Positions 1 to 9,819 are shown, numbered from the stretch's first letter. The stretch is 64,000 nucleotides of DNA from Morganella morganii (GCF_019242955.1 NZ_CP066129.1:1116001-1180000); one strand, 5' to 3'. The notes: generated by a model not told the origin, from the sequence alone. Numbers and translations: made by a program.

Positions 1-72
1 GAAAAGATATTTTTTATCTTAAAATAAGTTTTGTGTGACTGCCAGCATTTTAACCAGCCGGTGATGAATATT

Positions 73-88
73 GGTGACAATAATCACA
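73..88. promoter_or_regulatory. CRP-like site upstream of nagE
   Basis: The sequence GGTGACAATAATCACA matches the CRP consensus TGTGA-N6-TCACA at all but the first base. It lies about 220 bases before nagE. In E. coli the nagE-nagB intergenic region is also CRP-activated. The CRP assignment is by motif only. Confidence 0.5.
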
Positions 89-99
89 AATCACAGCTA

Positions 100-122
100 T
101 TTAATTTGCGATGCAAAATAAA
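100..122. promoter_or_regulatory. Inverted repeat, candidate NagC operator for nagE
   Basis: Arms TTTAATTTGC and GCAAAATAAA, separated by three bases, form a near-perfect dyad (9 of 10 pairs). AT-rich dyads of this type are bound by NagC in the nag regulon of E. coli, where nagE is repressed in the absence of GlcNAc-6-P. The rest of 1-294 holds no supported gene; divergent nagB would be expected beyond the left edge. Confidence 0.45.
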
Positions 123-294
123 CTTTTTAGACTGATACGTATAGTTGGCAGTAAAATAAGTGTTACACAATCCGGCGGGTAATCAGGCCGGTTGTTAAAT
201 AATCCGGTTGTACACAATAAGGCAGTCAGTCATGACTGTGATAATAATGCAGTAAAACAAAAAGGCCGTTCGTCAGGGCGGCAAGGGGGAGTGA

Positions 295-2322
295 GTGGGT
301 ATACTGAACTATCTGCAGCGGATTGGCCGGGCACTGATGGTGCCTGTCGCCACATTACCGGCAGCGGCAATTCTGATGGGGGTCGGCTACTGGATCGACC
401 CGACGGGCTGGGGTGCGGACAACGTGGTTGCCGCGTTCCTGATTAAATCCGGTGCGGCGATCATTGATAACATGTCAATGCTGTTCGCTATCGGTATCGC
501 GTACGGGATGTCAAAAGACAAAGACGGTGCGGCAGCACTGACCGGTTTTGTCAGCTTTATGGTGGTCACCACGCTGTGTTCCACCGCGACAGTCGGTATG
601 ATTCAGGGTATCCCGCCGGAAGCGGTTCCGGCGGCATTCAGTAAGATCAACAACCAGTTTATCGGTATTCTGGTCGGTGTTATTTCTGCTGAACTGTATA
701 ACCGCTACAGCGGTGTTGAACTGCCGATGGCTCTGTCATTCTTCAGCGGCCGTCGTCTGGTGCCGATCCTGGCATCATTTGTGATGATTCTGGTTGCTGC
801 GGTGCTGATGTATGTCTGGCCGGTCATTTATGATGCACTGGTTTCCTTCGGTAAGAGCATTAAAGACCTGGGCGCATGGGGCGCGGGGATTTACGGCTTC
901 TTTAACCGTCTCCTGATCCCTGTCGGCCTGCACCACGCACTGAACTCAGTATTCTGGTTCAACGTGGCGGATATCAACGATATTCCTAACTTCCTGGCCG
1001 GACAGCAATCCATTGATGCAGGTACTGCGGTTGCGGGTATCACAGGCCGTTATCAGGCTGGTTTCTTCCCGATCATGATGTTTGGTATTCCGGGTGCTGC
1101 GCTGGCGATTTATCACTGCGCCAAACCGGAAAACAAAGCAAAAGTGGCCGGTATTATGATCGCCGGTGCCTTTGCCGCGTTCTTCACCGGTATCACCGAA
1201 CCGATTGAATTCTCCTTTATGTTTGTGGCACCGGTGCTGTATGTCATCCATGCTTTCCTGACCGGTATTTCCCTGTTCATCGCCGCAACTATGCAGTGGA
1301 TCTCCGGTTTCGGCTTCAGTGCGGGGCTGGTGGATATGGCGCTGTCCTCACGCAACCCGCTGGCGACGAACTGGTATATGCTGATTTTACAGGGGCTGGT
1401 CTTCTTTGCCCTGTACTATGTGGTGTTCCGCTTTGTTATCACCAAATTCAATCTGTTAACCCCGGGCCGCGAAGCGGCGATGGCAACCAACGATACCGTT
1501 GATGGTTACAGCGAGAATGTCAGCAGCAATAAAGATGAGAAAAAATCCATCAGCAGCGAAGCGCGTCAGTATATCGCGGCTGTCGGCGGATCAGATAACC
1601 TGACCGGTATTGATGCCTGTATCACCCGTCTGCGTCTGACCGTGAAAGATTCTGCGCAGGTGAATGATGCTTATGCGAAAAACATCGGTGCTTCCGGTGT
1701 TATCCGTCTGAACAAAGAGAGTGTGCAGGTAATTGTCGGTACCCGTGCCGAACTGATTGCCAATGCGATGCGTGATGTGCTGAAAGAGGGCCCGGTAGCT
1801 CCGGCTCAGGCTGCGGCAGCCGCCCCGGAAGCAGTTAAAGCCAAAGCGCAGAGCGACGGTAACGTGGTACTGACGCTGGTGGCACCATTCGACGGTGAAG
1901 TGGTTGATTTATCTGCTGTACCGGATGAAGCATTTGCAAGTCGTGTTGTCGGTGACGGTATCGCTATCAAACCGGAAAGTGACACCGTATATGCGCCGGC
2001 AGCAGGTACCGTGGTGAAAATTTTCGATACCAACCATGCGTTCTGTCTGGAAACAGATAATGGTGCGGAAATTATTGTTCACATGGGTATTGATACCGTG
2101 AATCTGAACGGTAACGGCTTTACCCGCCTGATTGAAGAGGGTGCACAGGTTGCGGCCGGTGATGCGGTACTGAAACTGGATCTGGCTTATCTGAACGAAC
2201 ACGCCAAATCGATGATAAGCCCGGTAATCATCAGTAATATCGACGATTATGATCGCGTGGAGATTGTTGCCAAAGGTCTGGTTAAGGCAAACGAATCTGA
2301 GTTGTATCACGTCATTAAATAA
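295..2322 (+). CDS. nagE: PTS N-acetylglucosamine transporter subunit IIABC
   Basis: NagE imports N-acetylglucosamine across the inner membrane and phosphorylates it to GlcNAc-6-P. The 675-residue protein has the fused IIC-IIB-IIA order of E. coli NagE. A multi-spanning IIC domain fills roughly residues 1-380. The IIB domain has its phospho-cysteine in DACITRLRL (about Cys442). The IIA domain has its active histidine in IIVHMGIDTV (about His596). The start is GTG at 295; its first residues (MGILNYLQRIGRAL) align with E. coli MNILGFFQRLGRAL. A CRP-like site and a NagC-like dyad lie upstream, and a terminator follows. Family and function are secure. Confidence 0.96.
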   Translation: MGILNYLQRIGRALMVPVATLPAAAILMGVGYWIDPTGWGADNVVAAFLIKSGAAIIDNMSMLFAIGIAYGMSKDKDGAAALTGFVSFMVVTTLCSTATVGMIQGIPPEAVPAAFSKINNQFIGILVGVISAELYNRYSGVELPMALSFFSGRRLVPILASFVMILVAAVLMYVWPVIYDALVSFGKSIKDLGAWGAGIYGFFNRLLIPVGLHHALNSVFWFNVADINDIPNFLAGQQSIDAGTAVAGITGRYQAGFFPIMMFGIPGAALAIYHCAKPENKAKVAGIMIAGAFAAFFTGITEPIEFSFMFVAPVLYVIHAFLTGISLFIAATMQWISGFGFSAGLVDMALSSRNPLATNWYMLILQGLVFFALYYVVFRFVITKFNLLTPGREAAMATNDTVDGYSENVSSNKDEKKSISSEARQYIAAVGGSDNLTGIDACITRLRLTVKDSAQVNDAYAKNIGASGVIRLNKESVQVIVGTRAELIANAMRDVLKEGPVAPAQAAAAAPEAVKAKAQSDGNVVLTLVAPFDGEVVDLSAVPDEAFASRVVGDGIAIKPESDTVYAPAAGTVVKIFDTNHAFCLETDNGAEIIVHMGIDTVNLNGNGFTRLIEEGAQVAAGDAVLKLDLAYLNEHAKSMISPVIISNIDDYDRVEIVAKGLVKANESELYHVIK

Positions 2323-2342
2323 GTGATTGCAGTTATGATAAT

Positions 2343-2372
2343 AACGGGAGGCATCTGCTTCCCGTTTTTTTA
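2343..2372 (+). terminator. Rho-independent terminator of nagE
   Basis: The arms AACGGGA and TCCCGTT form a stem followed by seven T residues, just after the nagE stop. Confidence 0.8.
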
Positions 2373-2490
2373 TCTGTTTTTTGCGCGAAGGCACCTGTCC
2401 TGCTGATATTTCCGTGATCAAGTGGTTGTATATGAGCGCATCATATCGGATGATATGGGGTTATTAACGCGCATATTGCATTGAGGAATT

Positions 2491-4164
2491 ATGACAATGA
2501 ACGAGGCTGATGCCCGCCCGACAAACTTTATTCGTCAGATTATTGACGAAGACCTGGCTTCCGGAAAACATACCACGGTTCACACGCGCTTCCCGCCTGA
2601 GCCGAACGGATACCTGCATATTGGTCATGCAAAATCAATCTGCCTGAATTTCGGCATTGCACAAGACTATCAGGGGCAATGCAATCTGCGTTTTGATGAT
2701 ACCAACCCGGTGAAAGAAGACGTGGAATACGTCAATTCCATTGAAAACGATGTCAAATGGCTCGGTTTTCAGTGGAGCGGCAAAGTCTGTTATTCCTCTG
2801 ACTATTTCGATACGCTGTATAACTACGCTGTTGAGCTGATCAACAAAGGCCTGGCGTATGTCTGCGAATTAAGTCCGGAAGAAATCCGCCAGTACCGCGG
2901 TACCCTGAAAGAGCCGGGCAGAAACAGCCCGTACCGTGACCGCACCCCGGAAGAGAACCTCGCGCTGTTTGAAAAAATGCGTGACGGCGGCTTTGAGGAA
3001 GGGAAAGCGTGTCTGCGTGCCAAAATTGATATGGCATCCTCCTTTATGGTGATGCGTGACCCGGTTATTTACCGTATTAAATTTGCCACACACCATCAGT
3101 CCGGTGATAAATGGTGCATCTATCCGATGTACGATTTCACGCACTGTATTTCTGATGCGCTGGAAGGGATCACTCATTCACTCTGTACCCTGGAATTCCA
3201 GGATAACCGCCGTCTGTATGACTGGGTTCTGGATAACATCACTATCGATTGTCATCCGCGTCAGTATGAATTCTCACGTCTGAATCTCGAATACACCGTG
3301 ATGTCCAAGCGTAAGCTGAATCAGCTGGTGACCGAGAAATTTGTTGAGGGCTGGGACGACCCGCGCATGCTGACCATTTCCGGTCTGCGCCGCCGTGGTT
3401 ATACTGCTGCCTCTATCCGTGAATTCTGCCGCCGTATCGGCGTTACCAAACAGGATAACAACGTCGAAATGGCGGCGCTGGAATCCTGTATCCGTGACGA
3501 TCTGAACGAAAGCGCACCGCGTGCGATGGCCGTTATTGATCCGGTGAAAGTCGTGATCGAAAACATGCCGGAAGGCGATGTGATGGTGACCATGCCGAAT
3601 CATCCGAACAAACCGGAAATGGGCAGCCGTGAAGTGCCGTTCAGCCGTGAAATCTGGATTGATCGTGCTGACTTCCGTGAAGAAGCCAACAAACAGTACA
3701 AGCGTCTGGTGCTGAATAAAGAAGTGCGTCTGCGTAACGCGTTTGTGATTAAAGCGGAACGTGCGGATAAAGACAGCGAAGGCAATATCACCACTATCTA
3801 CTGTACTTATGATCCGGAAACCCTGAACAAAGATCCGGCTGACGGCCGTAAAGTAAAAGGTGTTATTCACTGGGTCAGCGTGAAACACGCAGTACCGGCG
3901 GAAATCCGTCTGTATGATCGTCTGTTCAGTGTACCGAACCCGGGTGCGGAAGATGACTTCCTGGCAACACTCAACCCGGATTCTCTGGTGATCCGTCAGG
4001 GCTTTGTGGAGCCGTCACTGGTCGCCGCAGACAGCAGCAAGCCGTATCAGTTTGAGCGCGAAGGGTATTTCTGTGCCGATGCCAAATTATCCTCAGCGGA
4101 TAAATTAGTCTTTAACCGGACTGTCGGCCTGCGTGATACCTGGGCAAAAATGGAAAGTAAATAA
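2491..4164 (+). CDS. glnS: glutamine--tRNA ligase
   Basis: GlnS charges tRNA-Gln with glutamine in the cytoplasm. The 557-residue product is close to the E. coli length and nearly collinear with it. The class I signatures are visible: HIGHAKS near residue 43 and VMSKRKL in place of KMSKS near residue 271. The C-terminal anticodon-binding beta-barrels are complete. Translation can begin at ATG 2491 or ATG 2497. E. coli begins MSEAEARP, which aligns best with the second, but GAGG at 2483 allows either. It is monocistronic between the nagE terminator and a bidirectional terminator shared with fur. Confidence 0.97.
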   Translation: MTMNEADARPTNFIRQIIDEDLASGKHTTVHTRFPPEPNGYLHIGHAKSICLNFGIAQDYQGQCNLRFDDTNPVKEDVEYVNSIENDVKWLGFQWSGKVCYSSDYFDTLYNYAVELINKGLAYVCELSPEEIRQYRGTLKEPGRNSPYRDRTPEENLALFEKMRDGGFEEGKACLRAKIDMASSFMVMRDPVIYRIKFATHHQSGDKWCIYPMYDFTHCISDALEGITHSLCTLEFQDNRRLYDWVLDNITIDCHPRQYEFSRLNLEYTVMSKRKLNQLVTEKFVEGWDDPRMLTISGLRRRGYTAASIREFCRRIGVTKQDNNVEMAALESCIRDDLNESAPRAMAVIDPVKVVIENMPEGDVMVTMPNHPNKPEMGSREVPFSREIWIDRADFREEANKQYKRLVLNKEVRLRNAFVIKAERADKDSEGNITTIYCTYDPETLNKDPADGRKVKGVIHWVSVKHAVPAEIRLYDRLFSVPNPGAEDDFLATLNPDSLVIRQGFVEPSLVAADSSKPYQFEREGYFCADAKLSSADKLVFNRTVGLRDTWAKMESK

Positions 4165-4188
4165 CAGATAACACATTGTTACTGATAT

Positions 4189-4219
4189 AAAAAAAGCCGT
4201 TCATGCGAACGGCTTTTTT
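4189..4219. terminator. Bidirectional terminator between glnS and fur
   Basis: The stem GCCGTTC / GAACGGC is flanked by an A-run on the left and a T-run on the right, so it can end glnS on the plus strand and also act on the minus strand. Confidence 0.85.
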
Positions 4220-4245
4220 GTTTGTGTCTGACGGAAAAAACACAA

Positions 4246-4270
4246 TAAAAAAGGTGCATTATGCACCTTT
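4246..4270 (-). terminator. Terminator of fur
   Basis: The inverted repeat AAAGGTGCAT / ATGCACCTTT lies directly downstream of fur. On the minus strand it is followed by TTTTTTATTG. Confidence 0.65.
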
Positions 4271-4295
4271 CATACAATTCGGTTACCGGAGAGAA

Positions 4296-4745
4296 TTATT
4301 TTTTCTCGTCGTGGATACCATCATCAGAACGGCAGTCGCCATCCGCACAGTGACCGTACAGGTACAGGCTGTGGTTGGTGAGTTTAATACCGTGGCGTTC
4401 CGCGATATTTTTCTGACGTGTCTCAATGGATTCATCACTGAACTCAATGACTTTACCGCAATCCAGGCAGATCAGGTGATCGTGGTGATGTTGCTGGGTC
4501 AGTTCGAATACGGATTTACCGCCTTCAAAATTATGGCGGGTGACGATACCGGCATCATCAAACTGATTCAGAACGCGGTAGACAGTTGCGAGTCCAATCT
4601 CTTCACCGATATCGATCAGTTTTTTGTAGAGATCTTCCGCACTGACGTGATGGCACTCCGGATCCTGTAACACTTCCAGAATCTTCAGGCGGGGAAGTGT
4701 GACTTTCAGTCCTGCATTTTTCAATGCTTTATTGTTATCGGTCAT
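4296..4745 (-). CDS. fur: ferric uptake regulator
   Basis: Fur is the iron-responsive dimeric repressor of iron acquisition genes. The 149-residue protein has an N-terminal winged helix (about 1-82, including GLATVYRVLNQF) and a C-terminal metal-binding and dimerisation part. The latter contains the His-rich QQHHHDHLICLDCGKVIEF segment and two more cysteines near the end (GHCADGDCRSDD). fldA lies upstream on the same strand, as in E. coli. The sequence just before the start (AATATAGGACTAAATCCGC) resembles E. coli closely, but the short upstream ORF uof is not openable here. Fur-like hexamers upstream suggest autoregulation. Confidence 0.97.
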   Translation of the reverse strand: MTDNNKALKNAGLKVTLPRLKILEVLQDPECHHVSAEDLYKKLIDIGEEIGLATVYRVLNQFDDAGIVTRHNFEGGKSVFELTQQHHHDHLICLDCGKVIEFSDESIETRQKNIAERHGIKLTNHSLYLYGHCADGDCRSDDGIHDEKK

Positions 4746-4864
4746 GCGGATTTAGTCCTATATTGTCGCTGGTGAGCGCACTTCAGGGGAACGCTCAACG
4801 GCTGAACACAATGCCCGGCTATCAAAAGGCGTCAGGTGCGATTCGCCTGACCGATGCCGGACCG

Positions 4865-4906
4865 GATAATAATATCATTACATAAATAAGCAGAATTATC
4901 ATTCGC
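4865..4906. promoter_or_regulatory. Fur-box-like hexamers upstream of fur
   Basis: GATAATAATATCATTA at 4865 and GAATTATCATTCGC at 4893 contain repeated GATAAT/ATTATC hexamers typical of Fur sites. They lie between fldA and fur, where the fur promoter is expected. The match is imperfect. Confidence 0.4.
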
Positions 4907-4923
4907 AATTTACGGGGTAACCC

Positions 4924-5454
4924 TTAAATTGCCAGAATCTCGTCGAGACTCATTTCTTCACGGATCTGCTCAACCCATTTTGCCACGCGTTCGTTAGTCA
5001 GCTCAGGCTGGCGATCTTCATCAATCGCAAGGCCGATAAAGTGACTGTCATCTGCCAGTCCTTTTGACTCTTCAAAGTGGTAGCCTTCTGTCGGCCAGTG
5101 ACCCACGATGGTGGCGCCGCGCGGCTCAATGATGTCACGGATGGTACCCATGGCGTCACAGAAATACTCTGCGTAATCCTCCTGGTCACCACAACCGAAG
5201 ATCGCCACAATTTTACCGCTGAAATCAATTTCTTCCAGCGTCGGGAAAAAATCATCCCAGTCACACTGTGCTTCGCCATAATACCAGGTCGGGATACCCA
5301 GCAGCAGGAAATCAAACCCTTCGATGTCCTCTTTGCTGCACTTGGCAACATCCCTGACTTCTGCGACATCATCGCCGAGTGATTTCTGAATCATTTTAGC
5401 GATATTTTCTGTGTTACCGGTGTCACTACCGAAAAATATACCTGCGATTGCCAT
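4924..5454 (-). CDS. fldA: flavodoxin 1
   Basis: FldA is a low-potential FMN electron carrier that serves biotin synthase, activation of anaerobic enzymes and IspG/IspH. The product is 176 residues, as in E. coli. The FMN-phosphate loop GSDTGNTEN lies at residues 9-17. The isoalloxazine-contacting segment IPTWYYGEAQCDWDDFF and the GCGDQEDYAEYF segment are typical of long-chain flavodoxins. An in-frame upstream extension exists, but the MAIAGIFFGSDTG start at 5454 matches the family. The gene lies upstream of fur on the same strand. Confidence 0.96.
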   Translation of the reverse strand: MAIAGIFFGSDTGNTENIAKMIQKSLGDDVAEVRDVAKCSKEDIEGFDFLLLGIPTWYYGEAQCDWDDFFPTLEEIDFSGKIVAIFGCGDQEDYAEYFCDAMGTIRDIIEPRGATIVGHWPTEGYHFEESKGLADDSHFIGLAIDEDRQPELTNERVAKWVEQIREEMSLDEILAI

Positions 5455-5601
5455 AAATAAGCCTCTCAACCGAAAATCTCTGTACCTGCAAAAAGGACGC
5501 CGCAGCGACAACAAGCAGAAATTATAACTATTTCATCTTTATAAATACTATTCTGACGAAAACAGTATTTGAAGTCTGTCAAATTTGTGTGGTGTGTCGT
5601 C

Positions 5602-5895
5602 TCACAATTTGGTGCATAAATCTGAACGCTGAAGATAATCAAGCAGAATTTGCTCGATAAGTTCTCCCCGGTTCACGTTTTCTTCGTATGCCAGCTGGTT
5701 CAGGGCATCGACAATATCCGCATTCAGTTTGAGCTCAACACGGCGTAATCCGTTAACTTTGTCACGCCGCAGCTGATTGCGTTTGTTAATCCGCAACTGC
5801 TCATCACGGGAGAGCGGGTTTGTTTTCGGGCGTCCGGGCCGGCGTTCATCAGCGAACAAATCCAGCGTGGTACGATCCGTTTGTTCTTTGGCCAT
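5602..5895 (-). CDS. ybfE: LexA-regulated-type protein YbfE
   Basis: This 97-residue basic protein is nearly identical in its first half to E. coli YbfE (MAKEQTDRTTLDLFADERRP). It has a ribbon-helix-helix-like C-terminal half (RVELKLNADIVDALNQLAYE), which suggests DNA binding. Its function is unknown. E. coli ybfE is SOS-induced, but I found no CTGT-N8-ACAG LexA box here. The start at 5895 is chosen from the conserved N terminus, although the frame stays open 60 codons further upstream. Confidence 0.88.
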   Translation of the reverse strand: MAKEQTDRTTLDLFADERRPGRPKTNPLSRDEQLRINKRNQLRRDKVNGLRRVELKLNADIVDALNQLAYEENVNRGELIEQILLDYLQRSDLCTKL

Positions 5896-6065
5896 AATTT
5901 TACTACGAAAATGCGGATTACAATGATAAACGCGCAATGATACACCGCCATCCCGCATACCGCCACCGCTTCGCGGTCTGTTGCCGCGGATTTTGTACAG
6001 ATTGATTAACATCGCACCGCACGGCGGCAGTGTTATCGCGGATGATATGGCGGATTGATGGTTTT

Positions 6066-6094
6066 TTGATTGCAATTATCATTATGAATATATT
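6066..6094 (+). promoter_or_regulatory. Candidate promoter with overlapping Fur box
   Basis: A -35 TTGATT at 6066 and a -10 TATATT at 6089 are separated by exactly 17 bases. The spacer and flank (6068-6086), read on the minus strand, give CATAATGATAATTGCAATC. This matches the 19-base Fur consensus at 14 positions, with 11 consecutive matches. It points towards the small ORF at 6194. Confidence 0.45.
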
Positions 6095-6193
6095 AGAAAA
6101 AAGAGATCGTTCCCATCAGGATAACGGAGTGTTTTTGACGGCGGGCATTACGTAGTATGTATTTTCGGCAAGGGAATAACAGAGGACGCGTAC

Positions 6194-6448
6194 ATGGAAC
6201 GTATCTCAGAACCAGCACTATCATCGCGTATGTCACACAAAAAGCGTCTGTCCGGCAAAAAAGTAAAACAGATACTGGCCGTATTAAGCGGCCCGCTTCA
6301 GTATTTTTGTCTGATTTTATCGGGCTGCTGCCTGCTGGATATCTGCGTTGATTTGCCGGGACAGGATGTCAGACAGCAGGTACGTTCTGTTGTGGCCTGG
6401 TGGCAGGAGAGTGACACTGACAATCTGATACTGAGTTTCCGTCAGTGA
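6194..6448 (+). CDS. small hypothetical membrane protein
   Basis: The predicted 84-residue protein begins with a basic segment (MSHKKRLSGKKVKQ). One hydrophobic, cysteine-rich helix follows (about residues 36-52, FCLILSGCCLLDICVDL), then a polar tail with a tryptophan pair. A GAGGA ribosome-binding site sits 8-10 bases before the ATG. The gene lies between ybfE and ybfF, where E. coli has none. A promoter-like element with a Fur-box match lies about 100 bases upstream, and a GC-rich hairpin follows the stop. I do not recognise the family. One membrane pass with the basic N terminus inside is inferred. Confidence 0.5.
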   Translation: MERISEPALSSRMSHKKRLSGKKVKQILAVLSGPLQYFCLILSGCCLLDICVDLPGQDVRQQVRSVVAWWQESDTDNLILSFRQ

Positions 6449-6453
6449 ACAAA

Positions 6454-6472
6454 CGCCGCCGTGACGGCGGCG
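6454..6472. terminator. GC-rich hairpin between convergent genes
   Basis: The arms CGCCGCC and GGCGGCG form a seven-pair stem between the small ORF and the end of ybfF. There is no T-run, so termination is only possible, not certain. Confidence 0.4.
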
Positions 6473-6478
6473 CCGGTA

Positions 6479-7258
6479 TCAGGCTTTATCCAGGAAACGG
6501 CCGATGGCGCGCAGAACCGCGTCCGGTTTTTCGGCGTGTACCCAGTGTCCGCATCCGGCAATCACATGTGCGGTTGCCTGCGGGAACTGCGCCATAATCG
6601 CGTCGCGGTACTCCGGTTTCACATAGGATGAATTACCGCCCGGGATAAGCAGCAGCGGAACCTGTTGCGGGGGCAGGGTTTCCCAGCCGATGATGGATTC
6701 ATACTGCGCTTTGATCACCGGCAGATTGAATTTCCACTCTCCCTGTTTAAAGGATTTCAGCAGAAACGGGATGACGCCATCTTCACGGATGCGCTGCGCC
6801 ATAATTGCGGCGGCGTCTGTCCGGGTGCTGACACCGGCAGCGGTGACATCTTCCAGTGCCGCGATAATCTCATCGTGACGGCGTACGCCGTAAGCTACCG
6901 GTGCCATATCAATAACAATCAGCTTTTCAGTGACATCCGGTGCCAGTGCCGCCAGCGCCATGGCAATTTTTCCGCCCATGGAGTGGCCAATCACAATCGC
7001 TTTTTCAATATTCAGGGCACGGATAAGATCAAGCACATCCTGCGCCATTTCCCCGTAAGTCATGGATTGCGCACGTGGTGAATCACCGTGGTTACGGACA
7101 TCAATCTGTACCACGGTATGCGTTTTCCGCAGTTCACGGCCAAGCACCCCGAGATTATGCAGATCACCGAACAGACCATGGATAAGTACAATGGGTGTGG
7201 TGTGATGTGATATTTCAGGCGTGAATATTTCATGATGAAGTAATGCAGGTAATTTCAT
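6479..7258 (-). CDS. ybfF: esterase YbfF (alpha/beta hydrolase)
   Basis: YbfF is a small-chain acyl-ester/thioester hydrolase. The 259-residue protein begins MKLPALLHH and shows the alpha/beta hydrolase features. These are the oxyanion region HGLFGDLHNLG, the nucleophile elbow GHSMGG (catalytic Ser about 97) and the C-terminal catalytic histidine in AGCGHWVHAEKP. The order seqA-ybfF (divergent) matches E. coli. The physiological substrate is not known. Confidence 0.93.
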   Translation of the reverse strand: MKLPALLHHEIFTPEISHHTTPIVLIHGLFGDLHNLGVLGRELRKTHTVVQIDVRNHGDSPRAQSMTYGEMAQDVLDLIRALNIEKAIVIGHSMGGKIAMALAALAPDVTEKLIVIDMAPVAYGVRRHDEIIAALEDVTAAGVSTRTDAAAIMAQRIREDGVIPFLLKSFKQGEWKFNLPVIKAQYESIIGWETLPPQQVPLLLIPGGNSSYVKPEYRDAIMAQFPQATAHVIAGCGHWVHAEKPDAVLRAIGRFLDKA

Positions 7259-7516
7259 ATTAACAACCGATCCGCAGAGCAAAACAGGCAGCTATGATGA
7301 CACGGCCGCCTCCGGAAACCAACATGTTAAGCAAATGTTTCTGCACCGGATTATGCGTCAGGAAACGATAACTTACTGATTTATTTTTTAAATGCCGGAT
7401 GTGGCAAACTGCGGTGATTTTCAGTTTAAGTTATTGAAATTTTACTTGTTTTGTTTTGCGTTTTTCTATCTTATAATAACGTGTTTCGCGTTAACGAATA
7501 AAAGAACCGGGTAGAA

Positions 7517-8071
7517 ATGAAAACAATCGATGTAGATGAAGAACTTTATAGTTATATTGCCAGCCACACACAGCACATTGGCGAAAGCGCATCGGTAATT
7601 TTACGCCGTATGCTTAATTTAGGCCCGCAGACGCCGGATGCCACCTGCGCACCTGCTGTAACGGACAGCGCAGATAATAACATTCCGCAGGTTACCGCCC
7701 GTCCGGTGAAAACCGTTTCTCAGGACCCGGTCCGCGTCATGCGCGAACTGCTGTTATCTGACACCTATTCAGAGAAAAAGAAAACGATCGATCGTTTTAT
7801 GCTGGTGTTATCCGCACTGTATAACATTGATCCGGACGGGTTCAGTAAAAGCACCGATGAGCTCCACGGCCGCACCCGCGTATATTTTGCCGGTGATGAA
7901 CACACGCTGCTGGCCAGCGGTAAAACCAGCAAACCGCGCCACATTCCGGGCACACCGTTCTGGGTTATCACCAACACCAATACTCAGCGCAAACAGAGCA
8001 TGGTAGAACAGATTATGCAGGGAATGGGCTTCCCGGCAAATACTGTCGAGAAAGTCTGCAATACCCTGTAA
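7517..8071 (+). CDS. seqA: replication initiation negative modulator SeqA
   Basis: SeqA binds hemimethylated GATC sites, sequesters oriC after initiation and organises new DNA. The 184-residue protein has the N-terminal oligomerisation segment MKTIDVDEELYSYIASHTQHIGESAS. A variable linker follows. The C-terminal DNA-binding domain contains the conserved GRTRVYFA, KTSKPRHIPGTPFWVITN and NTQRKQSMV segments. It is divergent from ybfF and sits 47 bases before pgm, as in the E. coli seqA-pgm unit. Confidence 0.96.
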   Translation: MKTIDVDEELYSYIASHTQHIGESASVILRRMLNLGPQTPDATCAPAVTDSADNNIPQVTARPVKTVSQDPVRVMRELLLSDTYSEKKKTIDRFMLVLSALYNIDPDGFSKSTDELHGRTRVYFAGDEHTLLASGKTSKPRHIPGTPFWVITNTNTQRKQSMVEQIMQGMGFPANTVEKVCNTL

Positions 8072-8118
8072 GGGGTATTTATCTGCCGGTGACGGCGTAA
8101 TCAGGGGAGAATGACACA

Positions 8119-9759
8119 GTGGCTCATACGCACCCGCGGGCTGGTCAGCCTGCGCAGCAATCCGATTTAATCAACGTGGCGCAGCTGACCTCTCAGTATT
8201 ATACCCTTGCACCTGATGCGGCGGACCCGGCACAGCAGGTCAAATTCGGGACTTCCGGCCACCGCGGCAGCGCGGCGCGCGGCAGTTTTAACGAAGCACA
8301 TATTCTGGCGGTCACTCAGGCTATTGCCGAAATCCGTCAGCAGCAGGGTATTACCGGGCCGTGCTATGTGGGCAAAGATACGCACGCGCTGTCTGAAGCT
8401 GCGTTTCAGACTGTATTGTCTGTACTGGCTGCCAATAATGTCCGCGTTATTATTCAGGAAAATAATGGTTTCACCCCGACACCGGCGGTGTCACATGCCA
8501 TTCTGACTTACAACCGGGCACATACGGATAAAGCTGACGGCATTGTAATCACACCGTCACACAATCCGCCGGAAGATGGCGGTATCAAATATAATCCGCC
8601 GACCGGCGGCCCGGCGGATACTGACCTCACCTCTGTTATCGAAAAACGCGCTAACGACCTGCTGGCCGGTCATATGGCACAGGTAAAACAAATGCCGGTG
8701 TGTGAGGCGCTGCACAGTCCGCTGGTGAGTGCAGTCAACCTGATTGAGCCGTATGTCAGCTCGCTCAGTGATGTGATCAATATGGATGCTATCCGTAACG
8801 CGAAACTCAAAATCGGTGTGGACCCGCTGGGTGGTGCCGGGATTGAGTACTGGAAACGCATCCGTGATTTTTATGATCTCGATATTGAGCTGGTCAATGA
8901 ACAGGTGGATCAGACATTCCGCTTTATGCCGCTGGACCATGACGGAGTGATCCGCATGGATTGCTCCTCAAAATGGGCAATGGCCGGGCTGCTCAGTATG
9001 CGTGACCGCTTTTCACTGGCTTTCGCTAATGATCCCGATTACGACCGCCACGGTATTGTGACGCCGAAAGGGCTGATGAATCCGAACCATTATCTGGCAG
9101 TTGCGATTAACTATTTATTTCAGCACCGCCCGGACTGGCCTGCGTCTGTCGGTGTCGGTAAGACGCTGGTGTCCAGCGCAATGATTGATCGCGTGGTAGC
9201 TGATTTACAGCGCGATCTGGCGGAAGTCCCTGTCGGGTTTAAGTGGTTTGTTGACGGACTGTATAACGGCACACTGGGCTTCGGCGGTGAAGAGAGCGCC
9301 GGTGCTTCTTTCTTGCGTTTTGACGGCACGCCGTGGTCAACCGATAAAGACGGTATTATCCTCTGCCTGCTGGCCGCGGAACTGACTGCCGTGACCGGTA
9401 AAAACCCGCAGCAGCATTATGATGAGCTGGCAGAGAAATTCGGGTCGCCGTGCTACAGCCGGATTCAGGCTGCGGCGAGTCATGCGGAGAAATCCCGCTT
9501 ATCGAAACTGTCCCCGGAAATGGTAACCGCAGATACTCTGGCCGGTGATCCGATCACGGCACGCCTGACCACAGCTCCGGGGAACGGTGCATCGATCGGC
9601 GGTCTGAAAGTGATGAGTGAGCAGGGATGGTTTGCCGCGCGTCCTTCCGGTACGGAAGATGCCTATAAAATCTACTGTGAAAGTTTCCGTGGCCCGGAAC
9701 ATCTGGCACAGATAGAAAAAGAAGCGATTGAGATAGTCAATCAGGTGATTGCAGACTGA
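8119..9759 (+). CDS. pgm: phosphoglucomutase (alpha-D-glucose phosphate-specific)
   Basis: Pgm interconverts glucose-1-phosphate and glucose-6-phosphate for glycogen and UDP-glucose metabolism. The 546-residue protein matches E. coli Pgm throughout. Conserved features are TSGHRG, the phosphoserine loop [11 protein letters not shown], the metal loop NDPDYDRHG, the sugar loop GGEESAG and the phosphate loop RPSGTED. GTG at 8119 is the likely start, with AGGGGAG about 10 bases upstream. It probably shares a transcript with seqA and is followed by a strong terminator. Confidence 0.96.
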   Translation: MAHTHPRAGQPAQQSDLINVAQLTSQYYTLAPDAADPAQQVKFGTSGHRGSAARGSFNEAHILAVTQAIAEIRQQQGITGPCYVGKDTHALSEAAFQTVLSVLAANNVRVIIQENNGFTPTPAVSHAILTYNRAHTDKADGIVITPSHNPPEDGGIKYNPPTGGPADTDLTSVIEKRANDLLAGHMAQVKQMPVCEALHSPLVSAVNLIEPYVSSLSDVINMDAIRNAKLKIGVDPLGGAGIEYWKRIRDFYDLDIELVNEQVDQTFRFMPLDHDGVIRMDCSSKWAMAGLLSMRDRFSLAFANDPDYDRHGIVTPKGLMNPNHYLAVAINYLFQHRPDWPASVGVGKTLVSSAMIDRVVADLQRDLAEVPVGFKWFVDGLYNGTLGFGGEESAGASFLRFDGTPWSTDKDGIILCLLAAELTAVTGKNPQQHYDELAEKFGSPCYSRIQAAASHAEKSRLSKLSPEMVTADTLAGDPITARLTTAPGNGASIGGLKVMSEQGWFAARPSGTEDAYKIYCESFRGPEHLAQIEKEAIEIVNQVIAD

Positions 9760-9778
9760 CGCATTCCCGGAAAAAGCG

Positions 9779-9812
9779 ACGCGGAGCGGATCTTCCCCTC
9801 CGCGTTTTTTTT
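9779..9812. terminator. Terminator of pgm
   Basis: The arms ACGCGGAG and CTCCGCGT form a stem followed by eight T residues. It lies immediately before the end of the convergent EamA-type gene. Confidence 0.85.
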
Positions 9813-9819
9813 ACCGGTT

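Noticed and set aside
192-446. 84-codon open frame overlapping the nagE start
   Set aside because: It runs into nagE in another frame and has no ribosome-binding site; nagE explains the region.
4743-4850. Homologue of the uof leader peptide upstream of fur
   Set aside because: The reading frame corresponding to the end of uof has a stop 16 codons before and no usable start codon, although the nucleotide sequence near fur is conserved.
5545-5575. LexA box near fldA/ybfE
   Set aside because: A stretch around ACAGTATT looks similar but lacks the CTGT-N8-ACAG spacing.
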